A stretch of DNA of 64,000 bases, taken from Sanguinoderma infundibulare (Eukaryota; Basidiomycota; Agaricomycetes; Polyporales; Polyporaceae). Position numbers and translations under genes: made by a program. A model generated the notes under the pieces. It made no database searches. It was not told the DNA's origin and worked only from the letters and a program-made list of their open reading frames with translations. Numbering within the stretch: position 1 is the stretch's first letter; the number at the start of each line of letters is the position of its first letter. Location: assembly GCA_032821775.1 (NCBI GenBank), contig JAVLRN010000007.1, positions 682,001-746,000 of the forward strand, written 5' to 3'. Shown in pieces: positions 23,616 through 34,734 of the stretch.

Positions 23616-23900
23616 GGCGGGGATCAATCAATGATCGAGGTGAAGCTGGGGAAGATGCTGCAATCGGTGTGGTGCGAGCGAATGAGAGGGCTGGCGTTGA
23701 CCGGTTGGCAGCGGGTGAGGCAACGGGTGAGGCAGAAGTTGCGAACCAAGTTGGAGAGACGAACTGTTCTTTGGCGGGGTCAGCGTCTACGATCGTACTC
23801 CACAGATGTGACGGGCTCACCTTCACCGACCCTCACCATCCCTTGGCGCCCGACGCTCAAAGTCCCGACCCCGAGTCGACAGCCACGAACGCCTCGCTGA
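23616..23900 (-). promoter_or_regulatory. CC-family promoter block, copy before CC4
   Basis: Reverse-strand copy of the block before CC2, CC5 and CC6: leader CACCTCGATCATTGATTGAT next to the ATG, then CCCCGCCAAAGAACAG and GATCGTAGACGCTGA about 150-170 bp upstream. It contains a tandem CTCACCCGCTGCC pair (near 23720), also present before CC6. Confidence 0.6.
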
Positions 23901-23999
23901 CGGCACGTTCGCTGCGGCCTATGTCGAAAGACGTGCCCGAAATGGACATCACACAAAATAGGTTGTCTGCGGGTAAAAGAACCATATGACGGTCATACC

Positions 24000-24600
24000 A
24001 GAGGGTATCCGTTAACCGCGCCTTCGTCACAATGCCCTTGAGACATCAAGAAAAATCCCCCAGCCGCCAATGAGCCAACCTCCCGGTGCACGTTCACTAC
24101 CCCAACCTTGCCCTTGGTAAGCTTCCTTCCACTCGGATTTGCGATCATGCAGCCATTCCACAAACAGGTTGACAATCTTGGGAGCTCGAAGGGGGCTGAA
24201 AGGCGTGCGCTCATCGTGATGCCCCAGACGCAAAGAGCTCTGTGATCGCACTGCACATATCGAGGGCATCAGCGATCGACTACCAAAAAGAGACAAGCAA
24301 CGTCAACAGCAACTACGTCCACTGGGCCATAGCTTCCGAGCCATTCTGCAGAACCGAAGGGCCTACGGACGCAGCCGTGTTCCTCAAATCGCCGAATGTG
24401 TCACCGATGCACCTCGGCTCTGGGACACCAAGGAGGCCCCTATTATGATAACCTCTTGTGTTGCCATACTAGCAATGTGCCTATCCCGCCACAAATCCTA
24501 GCCTCTCGCAGAGTTCGGGCTGCCACGTGGTAGACGCGCTGCGTTCTGAGCGAGATCTTTACGATACGAGTCGCTTATAATACCGAATACTCACCTCATC
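24000..24600 (+). pseudogene. Decayed tail of a K-type gene
   Basis: On the plus strand 24314-24590 translates in pieces as VHWAIASEPFCRTEGPTDA, then VVDALRSERDLYDTS. This matches the end of the gene at 57257-57757 (CVQCGIVSEPFVKSEGLMDA and VVDALRSVRDLYDTNGS). Stops and frame changes interrupt it (for example near 24445). It lies upstream of ZF2 in the same orientation as the intact K gene lies upstream of ZF7. A minus-strand open frame here (24027-24296), similar to 51855-52298 on plus, is also decayed in one of its two copies. Confidence 0.5.
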
Positions 24601-24779
24601 AGTATAGATCTGCAACCTCATCACAAGCATCGTATTTTTCTGTCAGCACCGTTCATCAGCTTTCGCACCGTATACATTGTTCGAGACCATTAACTTACAA
24701 CTATGATCCACTTTAAGTTACGTTGTCGTTCCGCCTGCTGCATTCGTTTAGACTAGTGCTTTGAAACTGCTGTATATGT

Positions 24780-25616
24780 ACCACTTGTATTTGGAGGATC
24801 CAATCGGACGTGTTTCTCCTCCGGACTTGGCGAAGTGTGAAGGGATGACGGTGAGGGTTGAGAAAGAGAGTTGGGTCGCCATGGTTCCCCGGCGTCTGAG
24901 TTGCCTTCTTCGGTGCCACTCCCACGTGGGCCAACTCAGGCTCGCCTGTGACTCTCCTCTCGCCTTTCTTTCCTTGTGCTCTTCCAAATTCCAAGGGCGT
25001 CCTGCAAATTCGATGGGCGGTACTGGTCCTATACCACCGCTATGCGTTCCTACTACGCCATCCACGCTGACTAGCTCCCGCTTCCATCTCACTCGGTCTG
25101 CTACAATGTCGACTCCTACTGATGCAACCCCTTTTATAATTGTCAATGCGATGCATCTTGGAACTGCAAACCTTCTATGATTTGTGAAGCACTCGGCGCT
25201 AGTAATCGGACGCCGCCGTGCCACTGATGTTGGCCCGTCACCCTGCTTGTGCGTTATTCGTATCCAGGCGAGTTCAGCATAGCTTTCTTCTCTGCTTTGT
25301 CTTATACTCGCGTTGTGTTCGCAGAAGAAGCAAACCACATCCCCTTCCATTCCAATTGGGTCATTCCGTTCTCTCTGTGCGTTGGCCACTCCCCTCCGGC
25401 GATCCTGTAGAGTGTTACAGCTTGACTTTGGAGTGGCAGGCATGAGCGCCCCGCAACCCTTTTGTTCCTCTGGATATAAATCCGAGCCACCATGCCTCGA
25501 AATCACCATCCCCAGTTCTTCCCGACACAGACCCCAGCCACGTTCTAGTTAGATCCTCAATACCACTTGTCCTCGCGAAAGAAGCTCGCTGCTTTTACGC
25601 CATCGCAATCGCGACA
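24780..25616 (+). promoter_or_regulatory. ZF-family promoter, copy before ZF2
   Basis: Upstream region of ZF2 carrying the array-wide block in reverse complement: GGTTCCCCGGCGTCTGAGTT GCCTTC (about 24884-24909), CTTTGTCTTATACTCGCGTTG (about 25298-25318) and the TATA-like TGGATATAAATCCGAG (25471-25486). The TATA box lies about 145 bp before the chosen ATG. An earlier ATG (25493) is only about 15 bp downstream of TATA and runs into a stop, so it is unlikely to be the start. Confidence 0.55.
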
Positions 25617-27163
25617 ATGCCTACGAGTGCGGGTATACCACCGAAAGACGTATGCTCCTTTCCCACCGCAATGACGCCAACTGATGTTATGTCGTTAGCA
25701 AAACCCCCCTGTGAGCCAGCGTTCCGTCAGAAGGAAATGCGATTCGGCTACGCACCAGAAGACGCGCGCTAAGGAAGCTGAGCAGCGTTCCTTAGGAGGG
25801 CACTCTGGATTGACCAAGCAACGGAAGAAGTGCGCTGAGAAGCAAAGTGCAGACTCCAGATGCGATTCCCGCGACCATTCCTTCGAAAAGGAAGGCAACT
25901 TGGACCGCCACAGCGATCAGATACACACAGAGAAGGAGGCTCAAGATGGCCGTTTCTCATGTGGCATCTGCGGCTGTTCCTCCACAAGGAAAGATGACTT
26001 GGAGCGCCGCCACATGCTGATGCACGCTGAGAATAAGGAAGAGCGGTCAGTTTTCTATTCTCAGTCAGGGCCCCCACACATGCTGATCAGCCCGGACAAA
26101 GTAGTATGTTCAGATGCAAACACGAAGGTTGCGACTTCGGCGGCTTGCAACGGGGCAACGTCGTGACCCATTTCATCAGTGCCCAGTGAGTTTCGCGACC
26201 TTCCGGATGGCATGCAGGCTCAATCATAAATTACGCGCAGCACAAACGAGGCATTCGAGTGCCCCTTCACGGTTGCGGACGCTTCGGGCAAGGTTTCCAA
26301 CTGCCCGTACAAGACGAAGGACCGGAGTGTCATGTCCAGGCACGAAACGAAGCACCATGCAGGCCAGCAGCCGAGGGGTGATGCACGCCTGCATACAGAT
26401 GTCACCAAACGGTACCACGACTGCTGCATTTCCCCTTCCTCGCAACGGAAGTCCGCTTCCTCTCCAGCGTCATCCGCCCAAGTCGCCAAGATCCCTTCGG
26501 ATATCTCCCACCGTTCCTTCACAAGCAGCTCTAACTTGACTGATACCGACCAAACGGACCGAACGCTGACGCACGCCGAGTATGAAGAAGCCCGGTAAGT
26601 ATCACATCCTCAGTCACCTTTCCGCATGCTGATCTTCCTGGGAAACGTAGTATGTTCAGATGCGCACACAAAGGCTGTGTGTTTAGCCACTGGAAATGTT
26701 ACAACGTCGTGCTCCATTTCGTCCACTTTCAGTGAGTCCGCCTTCAGCTTCGTGGCCTTCGGACTCCAGCAAAACCCATCCTGACTCGTAAACCACACGC
26801 AGCATCAACGCAGAGCGGCTTGGACACCCGTACGCGTGTCCCTTCCCCCTCATAGACTCTAAGGGGTTGAATGTCTTCACGTGCCGGGACGAGATGAAGG
26901 ATCCGGATGACTTGTGGAACCACACGAACCTGTTCCATCTTGAGCGGCAGGTGATCGACCAGTACCCCAAGTCCTACATTCCCCCTTCCTCACCACAGCG
27001 AACCTCTGCCTTCGATTTCTCCCCCGCGTCATCCACCGCCTCCCTGCCTTCCGACCCCGACTGGGAGCCGACGCCTCCGAGTTCCCCGAACTGGCGTTCC
27101 AGACCGATCAACGACTCCCTGCCTTCCGACTGGGAGCCAACGCCTCCTGGTTCCCCGAATTAG
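25617..27163 (+). CDS. ZF2: two-module C2H2-type zinc-finger protein
   Basis: 418 residues from six exons, 25617-25649, 25699-26045, 26105-26185, 26241-26594, 26651-26731 and 26803-27163, every join in frame. The first exon is only MPTSAGIPPKD. Exon 2 gives two fingers, CDSRDHSF...DRHSDQIH (first Cys pair degenerate) and CGICGCS...ERRHMLMH. Exons 3 and 5 are both exactly 81 nt and encode the same kind of half finger (MFRCKHEGCDF...HFIS and MFRCAHKGCVF...HFVHF). Exons 4 and 6 complete them (CPFTVADASGKVSNCPYKTK; HPYACPFPLID), so the exon 3+4 pair looks duplicated as exon 5+6. The tail is Ser/Pro-rich and ends DWEPTPPGSPN. It is head-to-head with CC4 and tail-to-tail with CC5. Probably nucleic-acid binding; no target known. 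Confidence 0.85.
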
Positions 27164-28077
27164 TTAGCCAGTGACGGTGACTGGCAGCCCAGTCCGATCG
27201 ACTCGGACTATCTTCCGCGGTTCGTCCCAGAGCGTATATGAGGGATCTACGACGGGACGTTCAAGACCTTGACGCTCCCTCGATAATGTTGTGTTCTGCA
27301 ATCCTGCGCTCCGATTGTTGGGCAATCGGTGAGCCACTCAACCTCGGTTGGGTTCAAGAATATGCCTATGCGTGTCACAATTATATATGATCTGCTATGC
27401 GTTATACCAACCCTTGCGCCGACACCATCCTTTTCCGAATGCATCGAGTTGCCGGCGATTTTTCAGTACGGCTGATCAGAGATATACGTGTATTCACCTA
27501 TCAACGTGCGAGTGTGTCCCGAGGCTTTGCGCTATCCGCTGCGTGCTCAAACATTTAGTAGTTGGCCTGCTTCATACAATGCATCGGCACCGTTGATCCA
27601 GTGCCGCCGTGTGATTTCTCGGCCGGATGGACGTACATGCTCGACGGCTCAAAGCTGAAGTACAGCAACACGGGTGACTGCTGCAAGGATCTCGGTTGCC
27701 AGACGCACGCTCGACACAAGGGTCAGGACTCATGAAGCTGGATGTCATCACAAGCATTGTTGCATTATGAGATATATTAAGGGTACATAAAGCTACATCT
27801 ACGATACAAGAGATCCAGCTCTGCTATGGATACAGGTTCGTACCAAGTCCGAGATGCGGACATCCGAAACAGGAAGATCGAAGAAATTACATCTACGAGA
27901 GAAGATCAGGTACACGTACGAGTCCGAGGAAAAGAAGAAATGGGTATATACGATCCCGGTCCGAGATGAGAAACGGAAAGGAGGGTTCGAGTCCGACTCC
28001 GACGCCATAGGATGTGTCGCGCGTTCACCGCGCAGCCGAATATAGTATGTGAACGGAGCGACGTACGAATCGCTTAC
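27164..28077. repeat. Conserved tail-to-tail spacer, ZF2/CC5
   Basis: Spacer between ZF2 and CC5 3' ends; it is the reverse complement of the CC6/ZF7 spacer over several hundred bases (for example CGACGGGACGTTCAAGACC, GAATGCATCGAGTTGCC, TACGTGTATTCACCTATCAA). Open frames inside are not conserved in length. Confidence 0.55.
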
Positions 28078-29309
28078 TCAAGAGGAGTCGGACCCGCTCC
28101 GGCGACGCGAGAAGATAGACTTCAGGCTGAGACGCGAACTGCTGGCCGGTGCGGCGGTAAGGTGCGGCGACTGCTGCTCGGCCGATTGCAGTCGGCCTTG
28201 CAGCGTCGCGATCAAGACCGCCTGCTGCTGTATGAAACTCATGTTCTCCTTCTAGAGGTGACGATTACGGTTAGTGGCATTCGAAAAGAGATATCAGCGA
28301 GGATATACCTCGCGCGCAATGATGGACTGCACACGCGCAGACTCCAACTCCCGAGCGAACGTGAGCGCGTTCGTCGCGAGGAGGGCTTCGCCGATCGAGT
28401 CTGCGAGGATCGTCTCATTGCGCGCTAGCTGGGCCTCCAGGGTCGCAACACGCGCTTCGGCCTTGCTGGCACGAGCAGTGACGGCGGTGATCTCGTTGTG
28501 GCAGATCGCAAGCTGGTCAGCATTGTCCGCCGCCTGTCGTATACGCGCATTCAGCTTAGTTCTGACGGTATTGCGCTCCTTCTAAGGTAGACATCAGTTA
28601 GCTGTGGGACAGAAGCGGCAGGTATAAAACGCACCCTGAGCTCCTGTATCACAACGCGCGTGTCCTCCTGCGACTTCGCCCGCTGGGTGACGAGACTCGC
28701 CAGCTGAGAGAAGTTGGAACGAGTGAGTTCGATCCTGCGGGCAAGGCTGGTGCGCTTCCGCCTGGCTTGGTCGGTAACAAGAGCGGGGCGCGGTGAGGGA
28801 GCAGGAATGGGGGTAGGCTGTTCCGCGGCACCGAGCTTCGCAGTCAACTCGACGATCGTCGCGTTCTTCTGCCTGAGGAGCAGACTGGTGTCGACCATGA
28901 GCACCTCAAGCATCCGCTCCAGCGAGGGTGTGTCTGCGGAAGCCTTAGAGATGACAATGGTCGGTATGGGGCGTGGCTCCGCGTCGGCCAAGGCGGTTCG
29001 AACGATCCCGAGTTCGGCGATGAGAGCGAACTTGTCGGCGGCATGTTCGCGTTCCTTCCTCTCCAGTGCTTCTTCTAGATCGGCCTTGGCTCTCTCGAGG
29101 GCGACGAGGCGTTCGGCGGTCTGTTCAGACTCAAGGACGGGTTGGGAGAAGGAGACGACGATAGGGTCGGGAAGGCAGGTCGCGCAAAGCCAGAAGACAG
29201 ACGAGACGATGGCAACGAGAAAGTGGCCAAGGCGGGACCAGGGGGAGAGCACCGAAAGGATCGCCAGGATCGCCACGATGAGGTGAAGGTGGATGTGGGG
29301 GGTGGGCAT
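28078..29309 (-). CDS. CC5: short membrane-hairpin coiled-coil protein
   Basis: 373 residues, minus strand; exons 29309-28635, 28581-28309 and 28251-28078. Same plan as CC4 and CC6, but it starts MPTPHIHLHLIVAILAILSV and its second hydrophobic segment is more divergent (FLVAIVSSVFWLCATC), so it is the older branch of the CC4/5/6 group. A coiled coil from about 60, a Pro-rich break at about 172-184 and a basic Ser tail (SIFSRRRSGSDSS) are kept. Reading frame and introns are intact. It is tail-to-tail with ZF2. Its 5' flank beyond 29510 shows no K or ZF material, unlike CC4 and CC6, so this is one edge of a duplicated segment. Confidence 0.85.
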
Positions 29310-29510
29310 GATGGCGGGATCAATCAATGATCGAGGTGAAGCTGGGGGAGATGCTGCAATCGGTTGGGTGCGAGCGAATGAGAGGGCTGGCGTTGACCGG
29401 TTGGCAGCGGGTGAGGGAGAAGTTACGAGCCAGGTTGGAGAGACGAACTGTTCTTTGGCGGGGTCAGCGTCTACGATTCTACTCCACAGATGTGACGGTT
29501 CTCGTCTTCA
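29310..29510 (-). promoter_or_regulatory. CC-family promoter block, copy before CC5
   Basis: Same leader (CACCTCGATCATTGATTGAT) and same upstream words (CCCCGCCAAAGAACAG, GATCGTAGACGCTGA-like, CACATCTGTGG) as at CC4 and CC6; similarity stops near 29510, giving the block an upstream limit of about 200 bp. Confidence 0.6.
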
Positions 29511-30187
29511 CATACCTTGGCGCCAGATTGCCAAAGCCCAGCGGACGATTCTCCACACGAGCCTTTATCCGTCGGAGAGTTGACAGCATTAACGGGCCCA
29601 CACTCGGCGAAATAGAGACAAAAACCTGTCCAACAAAAAGTGACTCAGCATGCGTAGCGTTACGGTGGCGATATGTACTTAACAACCACCCTCAGGCGCT
29701 CAAGAATGGGAGATCGCTGTAGAGCACAATCGGCCGCCATCGCAGAAGACCCTACCAATCGCCAATGGCCAAATAGCTCGTGAACCTTGACCATCTCCGA
29801 CATCGCCTCATTCAGGATGCTTCGCGTGACGTGTACATGGGCTACCCGGCAGCCGTTTCACAAAAGGATCGAAGATCTCGGTCAAGACGCTCCAAGGTCC
29901 TTGATGACCTCCGCTGGGTATATCGAAGAGATTAGTGATCGAAACGCACGACAACTCGGAGGGCTCCCACCTTGAATGCTTCGGCGAGACGCAGACAGCG
30001 ACTGACGGTCACGAAGGCAGGAAGAGCCAGCTCGTCGCTTGGCGGTGTCGATGGACGGGCACAGCCCCTCATTTCAAGCGATCTGATTGGTCGGACTGTG
30101 CGAGGCAGCATTTCTCCTCTTTCTCTCTGCCTCCATCTGGTCTTGCGTTCTAACAGTGTGGTTTGTCTTTTCCTGGGATTGAAATCA
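29511..30187. other. Intergenic, no gene seen
   Basis: Between the CC5 promoter and the YKT6-like gene. T/C-rich sequence (CTCCTCTTTCTCTCTGCCTCC, about 30113) just before 30188 fits a promoter. Confidence 0.45.
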
Positions 30188-30911
30188 TGAAAATATACTT
30201 GCTTTCCGTCGTCCTCACGCCTCCGGACAAGGCCGCCGTCGTTCTAAGCAGCGCATCCGACCTCTCCTCCTTCTCGTTCTATCAACTCGGTTCCGTCGGC
30301 GAGTTCTTGTCGTTCTTCACCAAGACTTTTGCAGAGCGCACTCCACAAGTTCAACGGCAGAGCATCCAGCAGCACGTGTACACCGCACACGTCTACAATC
30401 GCGGTGGCGCCGAGCAGCTTGCAGGTCCGTCTCGTTATTCATCGTCCGGCCAACATTTTCTCTCCTCGCCAAACTGCTTGACGACTTCATCGCAAAGGTC
30501 CCTCAGGCGTCCTTAAACACCCCCGCTGCCATCTCCTTCCCAGAGGTCGATACGTATCTGCAGAAGCACCAAGATCCGAGGCAAGCGGATGCTGTCATGA
30601 AAGTGCAACAGGAGTTGGACGAGACTAAGATCATCCTGGTTCGTCGGTTTGCTACTCTACCCGTACCATGCGCAGGGACCGACAAACACATGCTCGTGGG
30701 TGCGCAGCACAGACGATCGAGTCGGTGCTGAAGAGAGGAGAGAAGATGAATGATCTGGTGGAAAAGTCGAACGAACTGTCCGCACAGAGCAAGATATTCT
30801 ACAAGATAGCGAAAAAGGTGCGTCGTCTTACATGATCTTTTGTAATCTCCGCGTCGACCATGCCCGTTCCTTCCGTCTCTTCAGCAAAATGCCTGCTGCA
30901 TTATCGTGTAG
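30188..30911 (+). pseudogene. YKT6: YKT6-like SNARE gene with broken frame
   Basis: Clear homologue of YKT6, the longin-domain R-SNARE used in ER-Golgi, Golgi and vacuole fusion. Longin start: MKIYLLSVVLTPPDKAAVVL, then SFYQLGSVGEFLSFFTKT and YNRGGAEQLA, in frame to about 30425. There the segment that normally reads (V)LITDQEYPV is missing, replaced by about 16 unrelated bases; the frame shifts and the ORF ends at 30516. One frame over, PTFSLLAKLLDDFIAKVP ... [19 protein letters not shown] continues to a donor at 30639. After an intron the SNARE core reads [20 protein letters not shown]; the usual HK before it is lost by a one-base gap near 30711, though the alternative acceptor at 30712 restores frame. 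The last exon (30885-30911) encodes QNACCIIV, the lipidated CC tail. As YKT6 is essential, a sound copy should exist elsewhere, or the assembly is wrong here. Confidence 0.82.
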
Positions 30912-31612
30912 AGAGGAATTCCTGCCACGCCACGCCTTGTCGACTCCCCGATATGACGTGCACGATCCGCTACTGTACGACCCGCTCCTCGCGCCATATA
31001 CGCACACAAGGACACGGAACTGCCCGGATGGCCTACCTAATTAGATGCTTTGCTTTGCTCTGTACCAGTACGTTCTATTCGCGGACTGTTGATCGACGAG
31101 GATGTATAATGACCACTCTTCTTTATTTTGGCCAGAGGACACGCTTAATAGGTGTTCTGCTATCCATCTGCTTTGCCGTTATATGGATAGGGCCTTGACC
31201 GAATATGTCCTCGCACTCGCTTCTGGATGCCGGTACCCGCTTCTTCCGCAGGCCTCACGGCACTGTAACGGGGACGTACACATAGGGTCCGAATCGCAGC
31301 ACTGCACGCGGGCCACCTCAACACAGTTCTCTGTCGATGAAGAGGTGAAGGTGCGCCAGTTCTCCAGGCATCACGGTGCAACGATCGAGCATTATATACT
31401 GAGGAGCGCGTCTCGTAACAGCGGTTGAAGCGCGTCTAGGGCAATGTATGCGAGATGGCCCTTATGTGGGCCAGACATACCCGTTGACTTGAACGGGCAG
31501 TTCTCCTGCGTTTAAAACCCCCAACCATTGTCCACCATCCCAACGCACCAGCCGCATTCGGGCCACGCTGCCGTCCGCGTTGCACGAATTCCTCCCTCTC
31601 TATCTTCTCATA
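30912..31612. other. Intergenic, no gene seen
   Basis: 3' flank of the YKT6-like gene and promoter of the small gene at 31613 (TTTAAAACCCCCAACC near 31513 and TCCCTCTCTATCTTCTC just before the ATG). Confidence 0.45.
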
Positions 31613-32036
31613 ATGTCGACTATAGATCCCGCCGCCTCTCTCAGCGCCCTCACCTCCACTGACACGAGTGCGCACCTCCTACTGTACCTGTCGTACGTCT
31701 AATCTCTACTTCCTTAAATACGGCACTAGGTCTCACGAACAGTCGTCGATAACAGGAAAGCACAACCAATACGAACTCTTGTCCCTCTTCCCCCTCCCAA
31801 CCGACCGCCTCCCGCCCGTACCCCAGAACGACACCTCAGTCTGAAACATATCCCACCAATCCTAACGAGCGCCCCAAGGACTACAAGCAGGCCTTCGCGT
31901 CGCTCTCGAGCGCGTGGGGACTCGGGGTGTCCATCCCCGGGAAGAGCCCGAATAACGATAAAGAGAAGGAGGAGAAGGAGGAAAGGAAGAAAGGCAAGAA
32001 GACGACCGCTGCTGCTTCTCCTCCACCCGCACGCTA
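31613..32036 (+). CDS. Small hypothetical protein, PKDY-type
   Basis: Exon 1 (31613-31692) reads MSTIDPAASLSALTSTDTSA..., with a good donor and a 37-bp intron to 31729. Exon 2 keeps frame (SHEQSSITGKHNQYELLSLF) but meets TGA at 31841-31843. A neighbouring frame then gives NPNERPKDYKQAFASLSSAW GLG followed by a Lys/Glu-rich tail (KEKEEKEERKKGKK), ending at 32036. The PK(D/N)Y..AF..L.S.(Y/W)G.G pattern is common in short basidiomycete proteins of unknown function. Either an unrecognised intron joins the two frames or there is a frame change. Moderate evidence for a gene, weak for the exact structure. Confidence 0.4.
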
Positions 32037-32334
32037 GTAGCAGCGCCAACAGTCCTCCTTCCTCGTCAACGGAGAGTCGAACGGGATGAGAGCATATGGG
32101 AAGTAGCCATGGCGTACGTCTTCATCCCATCTCTTCGGTGTGGATTTCTCGACCTGAGCTCACGGACCCGCTTGTCTAGGTCGTTTTTCCACTGCACTCT
32201 CATCCGGCACGGATCTACAACTGGCCTGCCCAGACGCGTTGTGAAGGCCGCTGCCCGCGAGCAGTGGTTTTGGGGCGGTGTGCCTCGGATACATCCCATC
32301 GTCCCTCGAATTTATGTGCATGAGTGCCATCATT

Positions 32335-32700
32335 GGTATTGACAATACGAATGCCGTCTCTGTGCCCTTGCGTGCAAGTACGAGTGCAAGTGCTAGACGC
32401 AGCCAGGTGAACAGCACAGGTCTCGCGGTTGAAGTGCGCCATTTTGCTCGTTCGGGCGTCCGACGGCGAGTGCGCTCAGCATACCGAACCTCGCGATAGC
32501 GACCAGCCTGCATCGAGGAAACCGTCGACGACCGGTGTTGCCCGTGCGAGGACTCGCCGTATTCTCAAGTCCAAGGAAAGATAGGGACGCAAGGCAACGG
32601 ATGGTGGCATAAGGCTGGGCATGAGGCATAAGGCATACGGCAGATGTAAGGCATAGCAGATCGTATATTGTACATGCATAGGCCTTTCACTGATGTGGTA
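32335..32700 (-). repeat. ZF 3'-flank repeat, copy 1 (after ZF3)
   Basis: Block found downstream of ZF3, ZF4 and the interrupted ZF6. Shared words: GTCTCTGTGCCCTTGCGTGC-like, GTGAACAGC.CAGGTCTCGCGGT, ATAGGGACGCAAGG, AGGCATAAGGCATA, then ATTGTACATGCATAGG. It holds a partly conserved minus-strand open frame (FDRETCAVH...), but stops differ between copies, so I call it flank rather than gene. Confidence 0.55.
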
Positions 32701-32853
32701 TTCTACTCCGATGTGCCCATCAACACCTCTTGACCTCCCGAGAACCGCGGAGAATTGTTGACTGAGTTAGTCGGTTCAGTGGCTAACGCATCGCGGCGGC
32801 GTGGAGGGTCCGGAAACGGTGGACGACGCTGGTGAGAGAGCGGAGGGCAGGTT

Positions 32854-33761
32854 TCACCTTGATGAAGAGGAAGCGGGTGTTCGGGGTGGCGAAGCGGGTT
32901 CTCGCTGCGGTGACGAAGGGGAGATGAAGCAGTCGCTATACTGGCTGAGGATATCTATATGCTGGCGTGCATCACCCCTCGGCTCCTCGCCTGCATGGTT
33001 CTTCGTCTCGTGCTTGGACATGACACTCCGATTCTTTGTCTTGTACTCGCAGTTCGAGACGTTCCCCGAGGCATCCGTAAGCGTAAAGGGGCACTCGAAC
33101 GAGGGGTCATCGTCGTTCGTGCTGCGCGTGATCTGCGATTCAGCATGCATGCCATCCGGAAGGTCTCGAAGCGGTACTCACTGACAACAGATGAAATGGA
33201 CAACGACATTGCTGTGCTGCAGGCTTGCAAACTTGCAACCTTCGTGTACACATCTGTACATGCTATATTGTCCAGGCTAATAAGCATGTGTTGGGGTTAC
33301 TGAGGATGACGGAAGACTTACAGCTCTTCCTTATTCTCAGCGTGCGTCTTCCTGTGGCGTTCCAAGCCAGCGGACCTGGTAAAGCTCCGCTGGCAGACTT
33401 CGCATATCCAACGGCTGGCAGTGCGTTTCTTCCTCACAGTGCAGTCCGTCTCCTGGTGGCGGTTGAAATTAGCACTGCGCCTAAAGGATTGCTTGCAGGC
33501 ATCGCATGTGAATGGCTTCGGAGTGTGCGTCAAGCGGTGGCTTGCCAACGCACATACCCTCGCAAAGGAACGCGCGCAGAGATCGCATGGATAATTGCCG
33601 TCTGACTAACAAATAACATCAGTTGGCGTCATTGCAATCTGGATGGCGGAAAAGGAGCATACCTTTTTTTCCGGTGTCACCGGAGCCACTGGGATTCTGG
33701 AAGTCCGGGCCATGATGGGGGAAAAGGAGTGTTCCTTTGCGGGGGTACGATCGGCAGGCAT
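32854..33761 (-). CDS. ZF3: C2H2-type zinc-finger protein
   Basis: 243 residues, minus strand; exons 33761-33663, 33605-33322, 33262-33182 and 32854-33121. Exon 2 has three consecutive fingers: CDLC-x12-H-x3-H, CDAC-x12-H-x4-C and CEVC-x12-H-x3-H. This is the best-kept finger set in the array. The 81-nt exon gives MYRCVHEGCKFASLQHSNVV; the last exon gives CPFTLTDASGNVSNCEYKTK, then a basic His-rich stretch (MSKHETKNH) and a Ser/Pro-rich end. Start: ATG 33839 also keeps frame and adds 26 residues, but it lies only about 10 bp from the TATA-like TTTATATATAA (33849-33859), so ATG 33761 is preferred. Single-module form, lacking the second 81-nt exon of ZF2 and ZF7. Function not known. Confidence 0.82.
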
Positions 33762-34340
33762 TGTGGTATACAGGATGTACGTGGAACTTGACTGAGGTCG
33801 ACGTCGCAAGGGGCCAGGGATGCTGGTTCGAGGAGGCATGGAGCCTCGGATTTATATATAACGTGCAGATACGTGAAACAAAGCGCGGCATACAAAGCGC
33901 TCTTGCCAGCTTCGAAGCCAAAGCGCACCAGCCGACCAGTCCTGCGATAGCGGAGTCGTCCGAATAAAGTGCGTAAGACAAAGCAACGCCAACTTGATTG
34001 TGCAATCGGCGGAGGACCAGCGGCGGGTCCTTCACAATTGACATGTGCTTTGCAGATGCAATATGCGTGTACACGCCGACAAGGATTGGACACTCCGGCC
34101 GAGAGTCGACATAGTAACAGATCAGGAAGCAGGGAAAGCGGGGGAAAGCGGGGACAGTACAGACACGATAGCATGGTGGTCACAGATGTAGCATTCGCCA
34201 GAGCAGAAATGTCGCCCGTTTTCACTTGCTCTGGGGACAGTCGGCGGCTTGAAGGAAAGGCCACGCATTGTTGAACGGAACTTCGGCCCCGTGTCCGAAG
34301 AGGGCAACTCAGACGCCGAGGAAGCGCTGAAAAACGTGGC
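33762..34340 (-). promoter_or_regulatory. ZF-family promoter, copy before ZF3
   Basis: TATA-like CGGATTTATATATAAC (33846-33861), a short GTAAGACAAAGCAACGC element (about 33973-33989) and the GGGCAACTCAGACGCCGAGGAAGC element (about 34303-34326), which stands 460-740 bp upstream of ZF2-ZF7. Confidence 0.55.
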
Positions 34341-34734
34341 AACGTGCAATCGAGCCTGTGCCAACTCTCCTTCTCCTCCCTCCAACTCCGGTGACCTGCG
34401 ACTCACATTTCGCCTATTCTGATGGATAGATACGCCCGAACATGAACACAAGTTGCCCAAAAATGTCTATTTTAAAGTACGAGTCGAAGCGGAACGACGA
34501 ATGGGTGCGGTAAGTTGGCATTCTGGAACAAAGATGCCAGAGTTGATGAGCAGCGCTGATAGCAGGATAAATATGTGTGCCCTAGCGATGCAAACGCGTA
34601 CCAATCAGGCGAGTCATCAGTATTATTGACAATTCGTATCGTACTAAAGCAGCGACTCCGCGTCGACAGTCAACCGGCTGTGTGTTAGAGGGCCGCAGAG
34701 GCACTTGCGTTGTCCTTGACTGGTGGTGATCACG

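Noticed and set aside
25493..25546. Upstream ATG (MPRNHH) as start of ZF2 and relatives
   Set aside because: Lies almost at the TATA box, is followed by a stop in ZF2 and is out of phase with exon 2 in ZF1, ZF5 and ZF7; the inner ATG keeps frame in all copies.
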